Assembly: GCF_032393985.1 (NCBI RefSeq)
Contig: NZ_CP135918.1
Coordinates: forward strand, 3,658,001 to 3,722,000
Direction of reading: 5' to 3'
Source: Fischerella sp. JS2
Lineage (GTDB): Bacteria; Cyanobacteriota; Cyanobacteriia; Cyanobacteriales; Nostocaceae
Length of the DNA: 64,000 nt
Shown here: piece by piece, positions 34,190 to 42,615 of the stretch
Layout: the number at the start of each line of letters is the position of its first letter
Position numbering within the stretch: the stretch's first letter is position 1
Translations under genes and position numbers: made by a program
Notes under the pieces: model-generated
The model's input: the letters and a program-made list of their open reading frames with translations, nothing else
Database searches by the model: none
Told to the model about the DNA's origin: nothing

Positions 34190-34483
34190 CGACGGATGAC
34201 CTGGAGACTTCTGGTTCGTCAGGTCTGAGGCATCTTCAATCTGGCCGATCGGCTCTACTATGTAGACTCTGCTGGAACCTTCGCCGACCGCGATTCCTGC
34301 CTCTCAAATGGCTTCATCCAAATTGGGAGTCAGGTAGACATAGGTTGTCTTCCTGTGCCGCTCACCAACGTTCGGAGAATTGCTGGGTTCGATCAGGTCT
34401 CCTGGCATCAGATCAGCCCGCGTGCCGTGGTAGAACCGCGTTTTACTCAGGTCGTCGGTGGCACCAAGAATGCCTTTACTCAT
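33746..34483 (-). pseudogene. arr: Tandem double-domain rifampin ADP-ribosyltransferase with internal TGA
   Basis: One continuous frame from ATG 34483 (ribosome site AGGAGA) to 33746 encodes two Arr domains in tandem. Domain 1 starts TRFYHGTRADLMPGDLIEPS, and codon 60 is TGA (34306-34304), where domain 2 has the Trp of TWGAELAIGD. After it the frame continues VYIVEPIGQIEDASDLTNQK to SREPLRVTGEVTEW and runs directly into domain 2. TGG to TGA is thus the likely damage. Domain 1 also has weaker signatures (KSPGHPSMSCC instead of KFRGNPTKSF). The tandem fusion probably arose by duplication within the cassette. Confidence 0.85.
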
Positions 34484-34591
34484 GATTACATTCTCCTGAT
34501 CTGCGATGAGTGCCTAACGGCGAAAGTGAGCGGCGGCAGATAACCTTGACCTCAGCACCAGAAACTTTCAACCGTCCGCTGCATTTGAATT

Positions 34592-36525
34592 GTGTACGCC
34601 CGGCATGGGCGTGAACTAATGGGGTGAAAGTCCCCTGGAGGAGAACCAGCGTCCAAATGCTCGAAAGTCTTGGAGCCGAGTGACGACAACTCCTAGCTTA
34701 AGGCAAGGGCACTTCTGTGAGGAAGGGTCTGAAGGAAGCCAGCGGCAAATCTGCAAGCCGACGAACAGAAACGTCATAGAAGGCTGAGACAGTCCTGGGG
34801 CGAGTTGGCACAACACAACGAAGCCCTCTGGTTCAGGGAACACAGTAAATGACGCGGTTGTGCAGAGACAGTTCACACTCTTATCCGGGGAGGTCTGTCG
34901 GGTTGCGGTTCTCACTGCGATGGGAGTCTGATTGAGGTCTAGCTGGAAACGGCTAGGGAGCCACAGAACCCTAAGGCAGCAAGAACAGCACATTTGGGGG
35001 AAACCCCGATGTTAAGCCCGCCAGAAGTCAGCAGAAGCCATAGTAGTCCCACTGGGATGAAGGGCTGAACATGAACGAACTAAGGAGGAGTGATGAACAA
35101 CTCAAGCCCATTGATGAACCCGGACGGGGGAGATCGGGTTTGGCGTGATGACAGAGAACCAGCCTTAGATAACCTGATGGCGCGAATCTTAGAGCGCGAC
35201 AATGTCAAGCGGGCATGGGCAAGGGTGAAGTCCAACCAGGGTGCCCCCGGCAGTGACGGGATGAGCCTAGAGGATTTTCCAGCTTATGCCAGAGAACATT
35301 GGAGTGAGATTCGCCAATCCCTACTCGATGGCAGTTACCAACCTCGCCCTGTCAGGCGGGTGGTCATTCCCAAGCCCCAGGGCAAGGGAGAAAGAAAGCT
35401 AGGTGTCCCTTGTGTCGTAGACCGGGTAATCCAGCAAGCCATCCTCCAAGTACTATCGCCCATCTTTGAGCCAGAGTTTTCTGACTCAAGCTATGGGTGC
35501 CGCCCGAATCGTTCGGCTCACGGAGCAATCCGACAGGTGAAAACGATCCTCAAATCGGGATACCGCATCGCGGTGGATCTGGATCTGGAAAAATTCTTTG
35601 ATACTGTCAACCACGATGTCTTGATGTCCCGGATCGCCCGTAAAGTAGCTGATAAAGTGCTATTGCGGTTAATCGGTCGTTACCTGCGAGCCGGAGTTTT
35701 GGTCGGAAGCACCGTTGAACCGACCGAATGGGGGACGCCGCAAGGCTCTCCACTTTCACCTTTGTTTTCCAATGTCTTATTGGACGACTTGGACAAGGAA
35801 CTCGAAGCAAGAGGGCATCGCTTTGTTCGCTATGTAGATGACCTAGTCATTCTGGTCAAAAGTAGACGGGCAGGGAAACGGGTGATGGTGAAAATCAGCC
35901 GTTACCTCACACAAGTCCTCAAGTTGAAGGTTAATCGGGAAAAGAGCCGAGTGGTCAAGATCGAGGATCTGAATTACCTGGGATTTACGTTCCGAGGGAT
36001 TCGCATCTTCGCCTCTGACATTGCCATGCAAGCGTTCAAACATCGATTGCGCGGCTTAACGTCACGCAGTTGGGGCGTTTCTATGGCAGAGCGATTCGAG
36101 CGATTGAACCGATACTTGCGCGGGTGGATGAACTACTTTGGCATTTCCCAGCACTACACCCCGATTGAAGAGCTAGATGGTTGGTTAAGGCGAAGGATTC
36201 GCATGTGCTATTGGAAGCAGTGGCGCAGACCGAGAACCCGCATTGCTAACTTGCTCAAACTGGGGACAAGTAAGCGTCATGCAATTTTGACCGGCATTAG
36301 CCGCAAAGGTTATTGGCGGTTGTCGAAAACGTTAGCGACGCAAACGGGAATGACCAATGAATGGTTGGAACAACAGGGATTGTTATCAATTCGGAATCTT
36401 TGGATGAAAGTTCAAGGATACGCTTAACTATCAGTGTTGTTTGCGCGTCTTCATGAACCGCCCATTGCGGACCCGCACGATGGGTGGTGTGGGAGGGGGG
36501 AGTTAAATGCTCTCCTCGACCCGAT
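34592..36525 (+). mobile_element. Group II intron, bacterial class C-like, inserted in attC
   Basis: The 5' end is GTGTACGCCCGG. Domain I-IV RNA (about 500 nt) precedes the maturase gene. After it, domain V is recognisable as GAACCGCCCATTGCGGACCC pairing with GCACGATGGGTGGTG, then domain VI with TTAAATGC, and the 3' end is CGACCCGAT (AY end). The intron lies on the plus strand and the cassettes on the minus, within the R'' box of an attC. That is the orientation and target known for IIC-attC introns. It appears full length and possibly active. Confidence 0.9.
35093..36427 (+). CDS. ltrA: Group II intron reverse transcriptase/maturase
   Basis: 444-residue intron-encoded protein that helps the intron splice and copies it into new sites. 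Reverse-transcriptase blocks in order: RVVIPKPQGKGERKLGVP, GCRPNRSAHGAI, AVDLDLEKFFDTVNHDVL (first catalytic Asp), GTPQGSPLSPLFSNVLLDDL, and RYVDDLVIL (Asp249-Asp250). Then the maturase (X) domain FERLNRYLRGWMNYFGISQH. There is no HNH endonuclease domain and the protein ends EQQGLLSIRNLWMKVQGYA, as in class C introns. ATG 35093 follows the strong ribosome site AAGGAGG. GC content is higher than the surroundings, consistent with transfer. Confidence 0.95.
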   Translation: MNNSSPLMNPDGGDRVWRDDREPALDNLMARILERDNVKRAWARVKSNQGAPGSDGMSLEDFPAYAREHWSEIRQSLLDGSYQPRPVRRVVIPKPQGKGERKLGVPCVVDRVIQQAILQVLSPIFEPEFSDSSYGCRPNRSAHGAIRQVKTILKSGYRIAVDLDLEKFFDTVNHDVLMSRIARKVADKVLLRLIGRYLRAGVLVGSTVEPTEWGTPQGSPLSPLFSNVLLDDLDKELEARGHRFVRYVDDLVILVKSRRAGKRVMVKISRYLTQVLKLKVNREKSRVVKIEDLNYLGFTFRGIRIFASDIAMQAFKHRLRGLTSRSWGVSMAERFERLNRYLRGWMNYFGISQHYTPIEELDGWLRRRIRMCYWKQWRRPRTRIANLLKLGTSKRHAILTGISRKGYWRLSKTLATQTGMTNEWLEQQGLLSIRNLWMKVQGYA

Positions 36526-36596
36526 TGGGCAGCACGTTGCATATGCCTTTATGAACCTCTTTCGACCACAAACAGTCTAGACACGGCGATTTGCGA

Positions 36597-37145
36597 CTAA
36601 TCGCTGTATGGTGGCACTCCTGTCGGTCGATATTCCAGAAGCAGGACGCGCCCATCCAGAACCCTGGTTGAGAGCAGGTCGAAGCCCATGTCTGGCAGCC
36701 CTGCAAAGATCGGTTCGACACCTGTTTGCGGGAGAATCAAGGGACAAACAACGAGTTTGAGACGATCCACTAGGTCAGCCGCGAGTAGTTGCCGGAGCAG
36801 CGACAGGCTACCCAGAGTCCGCAACTCACAACCGTCAGTATGCTTCAGTTCACGCACAAAGCCCACCAAGTCATCGCGAACGATGCTTAAGCCCGACCAG
36901 TTTGCCGCCTTCAGCGTCCGCGAGAACAGCCAGCCAGGTGTTGTCGTCATCGTTTTCCATCCTTCGTCCCGCGCCTCATCGGGCAGTCCATTTAGCATCT
37001 CATAGGTTCGGCGTCCGATGAGCATCCGATGCGGAACGGCTGTGTTGGTCTTGATCCAGTCAGCAAAATCAGGACCAAAATAGCCAAAATAACCAGGTGA
37101 ACGCTGACCTTGGGCAAAGCCGTCAAGACTGACAATTAGTTCACA
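36597..37145 (-). CDS. Dihydrofolate reductase/RibD C-terminal family protein
   Basis: 182-residue protein of the RibD-C/DHFR-like superfamily, NADPH-dependent reductases of unknown substrate, frequent in integron cassettes. The start is GTG 37145, giving KLIVSLDGFAQGQRSPGYFG; the middle has MLIGRRTYEMLNGLPDEARD, then SIVRDDLVGFVRELKH, LRTLGSLSLLRQLLAADLVD (nucleotide binding GS) and LVVCPLILPQTGVEPIF. All family regions are present, so the gene looks intact. Its downstream attC is site 1, now split by the intron. No strong ribosome site is seen, but a hairpin lies just upstream (37151-37175). Confidence 0.88.
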   Translation of the reverse strand, partial: CELIVSLDGFAQGQRSPGYFGYFGPDFADWIKTNTAVPHRMLIGRRTYEMLNGLPDEARDEGWKTMTTTPGWLFSRTLKAANWSGLSIVRDDLVGFVRELKHTDGCELRTLGSLSLLRQLLAADLVDRLKLVVCPLILPQTGVEPIFAGLPDMGFDLLSTRVLDGRVLLLEYRPTGVPPYSD

Positions 37146-37150
37146 AACAA

Positions 37151-37175
37151 GTTCAGGCTGTGCAACCCTGAACTA
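37151..37175. repeat. 8-bp stem hairpin upstream of the DHFR-like gene
   Basis: AGTTCAGG and CCTGAACT flank a nine-base loop. It lies six bases before the GTG start. It could mark the upstream cassette boundary or influence translation; it does not match a full attC. Confidence 0.5.
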
Positions 37176-37280
37176 GACGAACAGCAACCTTCTAGAGTGG
37201 CTCAAAACCGTAGGTCTTTTTTCCTTCTTCAATCTTTCAATGCCTGATTCAGTTACGCCGCATGCCGCCCAACTACTTAT

Positions 37281-37416
37281 TATACGGAAAATTCCGTATA
37301 TCTTACTATAAGGAGATAAAAAGCCGAAACTTTCTGTATATCTCCCCATAAGGGGAAAAAAGCCGAAATCTTCTATATATCTGCCCATGAGGGTATAAAA
37401 AGCCGAATGTTTCTAC
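37281..37416. repeat. Palindrome plus three about 40-bp tandem repeats
   Basis: A perfect palindrome TATACGGAAAATTCCGTATA (37281-37300) overlaps three tandem units at 37298-37337, 37338-37376 and 37377-37416. Each starts ATATCT, has an ATAAGG/ATGAGG core, then AAAAAGCCGAA. No gene is supported in the 374-bp gap between the cassette cluster and the lptC-like gene; a frame through the repeats encodes 13-residue repeats but has no better support. Confidence 0.8.
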
Positions 37417-37519
37417 TTAACATCCCATACTCAATACGACAACCCAAGAGTAAATATTTTGTCTTAGGTTGGCAATTGAAGGGTGGCGATCGCCTACCTT
37501 TTTTTAGTTAACTATTGAT

Positions 37520-38674
37520 TTATTGATTTTTGAACTTTTCCTGGGGAATAATCTCTGTCACCACTCTATTTTGAGAATCACCACCACTAACAACTATGTT
37601 TTCTGTTTGAATATTACCGACGGCTTTTTCACCAGTAAATGTCATCGGTGGGTCAACTTGTTTATAAACCACATTACCTTGAGCTTCCATTAATTTATGA
37701 TCAAGATACCAAGTTGCTGTATTAGATTTGAGGGACTGGCGTTTTTGTCCTACACCGTTGACGTTCCCTGTTAAATAAACTGTTTTTTGAGGAATTTTAA
37801 ATTCACCTTGATTAGCAGTAACTGTGACATTTTCAGCCCGATGAAATACCCGTACAGGAGCATTTGTGGTGACGATTTCTGTATTCAAGTTCCAGGTCAT
37901 GGAGTTGCTGGCAATTTGCATTGGTGGTTCCAGCAATTCTATTTGAGCATTCTTTGTGACAGTAGCAATTTTAGTTTTGAGGTTAACTTCGGCTGCATCT
38001 CCTTTACCACGATCAGTAATTTGCTTATTTTTATAACGGTCAATTTGTACTGGGCGATCAGCGATCAGTTTTTCATCTTTGATCTGCCAAATTAAGTGTT
38101 CTGTCCGCATTTGCAATGGTGGTTCTTGAGAGTTAGCAACTACTCCCCCAGAAAAATCTATGCGTTGAGTTCGGGTTTTGACTCGTGCTTCTTTTGCTAC
38201 TGCTTGTAGTTGTTTATGAGTTCCATTAATTTGGTTGCGGACAATTAATAAATCTTCTTGAGGGCGCCATTCCAATTCATTACCGCGTAACACAATTCCA
38301 TTACTGGGATCGGTAGCTACTATTTTTCCTTTTAAAAATAATTGCTTACCATTCTGTTCGATATCTGCTTTTTCTGCTTGTACTTGATAAACAATTTTGC
38401 CATCTTGGTATAACTCTCCATATGGAGTTTCAAGCTGACCAATCTGTTTTTCTTTAGTGTATTTTGCTTGTTTAGCAATGACTTTCCAAATTGGTCGCCC
38501 GACTTCATCTGCTTGTTCTAAGGTGACATCAAAGAAAGTTAATTTACTATCTGCATCTTGAGGAGATCTGTTCTCAACAGGTGATTTATCCGATATGCGA
38601 TTTTGACCGCCACAAGCAGCTAGTCCTATTACAAGCGAGAAAGTTAAAAATAAGATTCTAGGACGGACGGACAC
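37520..38674 (-). CDS. LptC/OstA-like lipoprotein, LPS export
   Basis: 384-residue protein that would bridge LPS from the inner-membrane Lpt ABC transporter to the periplasmic path. I place the start at GTG 38674: SVRPRILFLTFSLVIGLAAC is a lipoprotein signal with a lipobox LAAC. The frame is open further upstream to 38806, but that stretch (LSSLSSLSSLS...) is translated from purine-tract repeats and would spoil the signal. The mature part has repeated beta-strand motifs such as ITDRGKGDAAEVNLKTKIAT and TVTANQGEFKIPQKTVYLTG, as in OstA/LptC domains, in more copies than the short E. coli LptC. Confidence 0.8.
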   Translation of the reverse strand: MSVRPRILFLTFSLVIGLAACGGQNRISDKSPVENRSPQDADSKLTFFDVTLEQADEVGRPIWKVIAKQAKYTKEKQIGQLETPYGELYQDGKIVYQVQAEKADIEQNGKQLFLKGKIVATDPSNGIVLRGNELEWRPQEDLLIVRNQINGTHKQLQAVAKEARVKTRTQRIDFSGGVVANSQEPPLQMRTEHLIWQIKDEKLIADRPVQIDRYKNKQITDRGKGDAAEVNLKTKIATVTKNAQIELLEPPMQIASNSMTWNLNTEIVTTNAPVRVFHRAENVTVTANQGEFKIPQKTVYLTGNVNGVGQKRQSLKSNTATWYLDHKLMEAQGNVVYKQVDPPMTFTGEKAVGNIQTENIVVSGGDSQNRVVTEIIPQEKFKNQ

Positions 38675-38802
38675 AAGCGAGACAAGGGAGAGGGGAGACA
38701 AGGGAGAGGGGGGAGACAAGGAGGACAAGGAAGACAAGGAGGAAAGACTACTTCCTTGTCCCGCGTGTTCCCCATGTCCCCCTTGTCCTTTGTGTTGCTG
38801 CT

Positions 38803-39441
38803 TCATTCTTGAACTTCCAATTGCCCCTCAGTTTCTCTGGGTTGGTCTAAAAAATCCATACCAGTCAGGGGTCTATATGGATAACTTTGACGTGGAGTTT
38901 TTTGGATATCTTCTTTGATGGCTTCTAGATCTATGTAGCGATCGCTCACGTTGATTAAACTATCGCTGGTCATCGAACGCAAGCTAACTACTTCTACCCG
39001 CACACCACGGTAACTAACTGAATTGACTGCATATGCTAGATCCCCATCACCACTGACTAAAACTGCTGTATCATAGGAATCTACTAAAGCCATCATATCT
39101 ACCGCAATTTCTACATCTAAATTAGCTTTTTTAGAACCATCTGGTAGTTGCACTAAATCCTTAGCTATGACCCGATAACCGTTACGACGCATCCACAGTA
39201 AAAAGCCTTGTTGCTTCTCGTTGGTTCTATCTACACCAGTATAAAAAAAAGCGCGTAGTAACCTAGAGCCACCTGTTAGTCTACATAATAACTTGGTGTA
39301 ATCAATTTCAATACCCAATTGTAATGCGGCATAAAATAAATTTGAGCCATCAATAAATATGGCAACACGACCTCGATTTTCTAAAACTTGCTCTGGCGTG
39401 AAGATCGAGTCGTTTTCCAGATTATTCAACATTGTTGTCAT
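38803..39441 (-). CDS. NYN domain protein, LabA/DUF88 family
   Basis: 212-residue NYN (PIN-like) domain protein. Acidic active-site residues are seen in RVAIFIDGSNLFYAALQLG, ANLDVEIAVDMMALV and VLVSGDGDLAYAVNSV. The C-terminus has RYIDLEAIKEDIQKTP. In Synechococcus, LabA of this family affects circadian feedback; other members are RNases. Role here unproven. It lies upstream of the lptC-like gene on the same strand, and the long form of that frame overlaps it by four bases. The lptC-like start chosen here leaves 128 bp of repeat between them. Confidence 0.9.
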   Translation of the reverse strand: MTTMLNNLENDSIFTPEQVLENRGRVAIFIDGSNLFYAALQLGIEIDYTKLLCRLTGGSRLLRAFFYTGVDRTNEKQQGFLLWMRRNGYRVIAKDLVQLPDGSKKANLDVEIAVDMMALVDSYDTAVLVSGDGDLAYAVNSVSYRGVRVEVVSLRSMTSDSLINVSDRYIDLEAIKEDIQKTPRQSYPYRPLTGMDFLDQPRETEGQLEVQE

Positions 39442-39585
39442 ACCTCATTTTTTATCAAAAAATAATTGATACTTAATTTTTTGAGATTTACTAAGAGTTT
39501 GAAGAACTTATGATAAGCTTTCAGGGCCAATCGAATCAGCCCCGAGTAAGTAAACAAAATCAGAAATTGAAAGAACTAACTAATG

Positions 39586-41181
39586 TTATTTAGGTGGTTC
39601 TATGCGTTTAAACACGGGAGAGGGTTCGCCCAATATTTGTTTGTCGGATAATACTCCCCATGTGCCATGAATAGCAAAAGGAGCAGTAATGGCAGTTTGT
39701 GCTTGGTTATTAAAATCGATTTCAAAGCCTAGTTGCTGGTAAATATTGTTGCTGATGTTTGGAATCACTGGAGATAGGAGGTAAGCAGCCAATCTCACTG
39801 ATTCCAAGACAGCATACAATACTTTTTCTGTAGCCTGTTGCTGTCCTTGTTTATATAAAGACCAAGGAGCTTGTTCATCAATATACTTGTTGCTGGCTCG
39901 TACCAGCTTCAAGATAACCTCACAAGCTTGATCGAACGCTAACGCTTCATAGGCATTTTTTACCTGTTCCCCTAGACGTAAACCTATTGATTTCAAAGGA
40001 CTATCATTAGGTATATCTTCACTTGTAATTGGTGGCACATTACCAGCACAATATTTTTTCACCATCCCTAAAGTACGATTGAGCAAATTTCCTAAGTCAT
40101 TTGCCAAATCTGCATTTAGAACATCAATGAATCTACTTTCATTAAAATCGCCATCTCTACCAAATTCGATTTCCTTAAGGAAGTAATAACGAACCGCGTC
40201 TGCACTGTAGGTTGTAGTTAGCGCTACGGGATCAAGAGTATTACCAAGAGATTTGCCCATTTTCAGACCATCTTTGGTTAAAAAGCCGTGTCCGAAAACC
40301 CTTCCTGGTAGAGGCAAATCAGCTGACATTAGCATTGCTGGCCAGTAAACTGCATGAAAGCGTAGGATATCCTTACCAATTAAATGCAAATTTATCGGCC
40401 ACCATTTTGCTAAGGCATTTTCTAAAGTTGCTTGGGCATCTGGTTCCAACAATGCTGTTATATAACCCAATAGTGCATCAAACCAAACATAAAGAGTGTG
40501 CTTTGGATCGCTTGGAACTCTAAAACCTAAGTCTAGATTCACCCGTGAAATTGAAAAGTCCTGTAACCCCTGCTTAACAAAGTTGAGAACTTCATTGCGG
40601 CGGCTTTCTGGTTGAATAAAATCTGGTCGAGATTGGTAGAGTGCTTCAAGTTGGGTTTGGTATTTAGATAGGCGAAAAAAGTAGTTCTGTTCGTCTCGCC
40701 ACTCTGTTTCTTTATTTGTATGGATTGGACAACGGTGTCCCTCTAGCAGTTCTCGTTCTTCTTTGAACTCTTCGCAAGAGACACAATACCAACCTTTTTG
40801 CTGTCCCTGGTAGATGTCACCCTTTTCCCATACTCGCTGAAAGAATTCTTTGACTATTGCTTCGTGGCGAGGATCGCTAGTCCGGATAAAGCGATCATAT
40901 TTAATATTTAGTACTTGCCACAGAGAAACAAACCCACTAGACATTTCATCGCAGAACTTTTGTGGGGATATAGCTTTACTTTCGGCTGTCCGCTGAATTT
41001 TTAACCCATGCTCATCTGTACCAGTTACCAGTAGTACTGGACGCCCTAAAAGTCTCTGGAAACGTGCTACCACATCAGCTGCGATGGTTGTATATGCGCT
41101 GCCAATGTGAGGCAAGTCGTTGACGTAATATAGCGGTGTTGTAAGTGCAAATGTTTTTTCTGTTTGATCCACTAGATTCAT
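39586..41181 (-). CDS. metG: Methionyl-tRNA synthetase
   Basis: Charges tRNA-Met with methionine. About 531 residues. ATG 41181 is chosen (MNLVDQTEKTFALTTPLYYV); a TTG two codons earlier is less likely. The class I motifs are HIGS near residue 25 (HIGH) and KMGKSLGN near 307 (KMSKS). The connective region has CVSCEEF and HRCPIH, Cys residues for a zinc knuckle. NKYIDEQAPW in the anticodon-binding domain is typical. Length suits forms without the C-terminal EMAP-like domain. Single gene, 630 bp downstream of the next divergent gene. Confidence 0.96.
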   Translation of the reverse strand: MNLVDQTEKTFALTTPLYYVNDLPHIGSAYTTIAADVVARFQRLLGRPVLLVTGTDEHGLKIQRTAESKAISPQKFCDEMSSGFVSLWQVLNIKYDRFIRTSDPRHEAIVKEFFQRVWEKGDIYQGQQKGWYCVSCEEFKEERELLEGHRCPIHTNKETEWRDEQNYFFRLSKYQTQLEALYQSRPDFIQPESRRNEVLNFVKQGLQDFSISRVNLDLGFRVPSDPKHTLYVWFDALLGYITALLEPDAQATLENALAKWWPINLHLIGKDILRFHAVYWPAMLMSADLPLPGRVFGHGFLTKDGLKMGKSLGNTLDPVALTTTYSADAVRYYFLKEIEFGRDGDFNESRFIDVLNADLANDLGNLLNRTLGMVKKYCAGNVPPITSEDIPNDSPLKSIGLRLGEQVKNAYEALAFDQACEVILKLVRASNKYIDEQAPWSLYKQGQQQATEKVLYAVLESVRLAAYLLSPVIPNISNNIYQQLGFEIDFNNQAQTAITAPFAIHGTWGVLSDKQILGEPSPVFKRIEPPK

Positions 41182-41187
41182 GCACAA

Positions 41188-41817
41188 TAAAAATATAAGT
41201 TGTTAAAACTATTTTCTATCTTACTTATAGACGTAAAACCACGTCATTATATAACATAAACCTCACATTTTCAACTTCTACTAGAATCTTAACAAATTTC
41301 TTTAGTTTAGAATTAGTTTTTTATAGGTATAAATTCAGTTAATTTTTATCAAAAAGAAATAAATTTGCAGCGACTGATTTCTCTGAAACTTCTAGGTTTA
41401 ATTGCTTTTGACAAGAGAAACATATATGTTGTCTTGAAAATAGCCGCTAGATTCCAGAGACTAGGGACTAAGGGTTGGAGAAAAAGATTTTCGTATGATG
41501 TTCATGAGAATTTTCTCATAGATGACTTCTATAGAAAAGAAACTTTGAGATCAGCGAAGGCGCAGAACTATTTTTATCCTTGTGATGAACTTTGTTGATC
41601 GCGGCTATCTTAAATCTGAGGTGTAAAACTGCAATAAAAAGAGTTTTCACAAATTTTTTGTTGGCAGTATTATAATTAGCCACTTTTGTGTAAACAATTT
41701 TCCTAATTTTATAAGTGAAACATTTCTACCTTAAGGCAGTCCCAGGCATAGTGAAGAAATGTAACGATTAAGTGCAGATAAACACCTATGTTTGTGAGAT
41801 ATTTTTATTAAAGAGTT
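41188..41817. other. Intergenic region
   Basis: 630 bp between divergent metG and an acyltransferase gene. AT-rich. An open frame at 41365-41598 has no ribosome site or ATG start and looks non-coding. No repeats or RNA structure recognised. Confidence 0.5.
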
Positions 41818-42540
41818 ATGAGTGTAAACAGCCCCCTGAATATTTCTCACTGGTTGTTGGCAGCACTTTCAACCAAAATGTTTCGCTACTATGAGGATCG
41901 CATTCCCCAAGATGCCAGTGTGTTGGTAGTTAGCAATCACCGTAGCTTTATGGATGCACCAATCTTGATGGCAGCACTTTCGAGTCCAATTAGATTTGCT
42001 TGTCATCATTACATGGGACAAGTACCCATTATGCGAGAAATAGTAGCAGGGTTGGGATGCTTTCCCTTAGAGGCAAATCAGCAACGTCAACAAAGCTTTT
42101 TTAAGCAAGCACAAATTTTGTTGAAGTCGAAACAACTGGTTGGAGTTTTTCCTGAAGGAACAGAACCGATGGTGAAATTTACTCAGCCAAACAGTGTGGG
42201 TGAGTTTCAACGAGGATTTGCTCATCTGGCATTAAGAGCCAATGTCAAAGATTTGGCAATTCTGCCAGTTGCGATCGCCTCTATAGAAGAAATTAACACA
42301 TCAGCCGTTCCCTTGAAACTATTGAACTTGTTTGATCCTTCCGAACCACTTTTCGATCAACCTGGTTGGCATCCTTTGGTAATATACAATCGAGTTGCGG
42401 TGTTGATTGGCCGTCCTTATTGGATTACGCCCCAACACCAACAACTATACCAAGGTAAACAAGCTAAAACTGTTGTTGCTGAACTAACAGAACATTGTCA
42501 GGGCGAAATTGCTAATCTATTGCATGAAGGATCTTATTAG
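41818..42540 (+). CDS. Lysophospholipid acyltransferase family protein (PlsC-like)
   Basis: 240-residue acyltransferase domain protein. Motif I is VVSNHRSFMDAPI (NHx4D), then CFPLEANQQRQQS and motif III GVFPEGTEPMVKF, followed by AILPVAIASIEE. It differs clearly from the plsC at 24308. With the alpha/beta hydrolase 75 bp downstream it resembles the two halves of plant phytyl ester synthases and the cyanobacterial slr2103-type enzyme, in which hydrolase and acyltransferase are fused (inference). A role in phytyl, wax or triacylglycerol ester metabolism is possible. Confidence 0.88.
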   Translation: MSVNSPLNISHWLLAALSTKMFRYYEDRIPQDASVLVVSNHRSFMDAPILMAALSSPIRFACHHYMGQVPIMREIVAGLGCFPLEANQQRQQSFFKQAQILLKSKQLVGVFPEGTEPMVKFTQPNSVGEFQRGFAHLALRANVKDLAILPVAIASIEEINTSAVPLKLLNLFDPSEPLFDQPGWHPLVIYNRVAVLIGRPYWITPQHQQLYQGKQAKTVVAELTEHCQGEIANLLHEGSY

Positions 42541-42615
42541 AGTCATTTGTCATTTTCAATTGACCAATGACCATTGACCAATGACCATTGACCAATGACC
42601 AATGACTATTAACCA
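42541..42615. repeat. TGACCAATGACCAT tandem repeats
   Basis: Four to five copies of TGACCAT/TGACCAA between two co-directional genes. The downstream start codon lies at the end of the tract (CCAATGACT). Confidence 0.75.

Larger units (their letters stand above)
34511..36530 (-). other. attC site 1, split by the group II intron
   Basis: Without the intron (34592-36525) the minus strand reads R'' GCCCAAA, L'' AGCGGACGG, a loop of about 36 bases, L' CCGCCGCT, spacer CACTTTCGCC, R' GTTAGGC. L'' equals the complement of L' plus a single extra A, the extrahelical base of real attC sites; R' is the consensus GTTRRRY. The total is 86 bp. It separates the DHFR-like cassette from the arr cassette. The intron breaks R'' as TT|TGGGC (plus strand). 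Confidence 0.85.

Noticed and set aside
33623-34306. The CUA tRNA-like gene rescues the internal stop of arr
   Set aside because: The arr stop is TGA, while a CUA anticodon reads UAG.
34616-34993. Minus-strand gene in the 5' part of the group II intron
   Set aside because: This region is structured intron RNA (domains I-IV); the frame is an accident.
41365-41598. Small gene upstream of the acyltransferase
   Set aside because: It lacks an ATG and ribosome site and has non-coding composition in an AT-rich gap.
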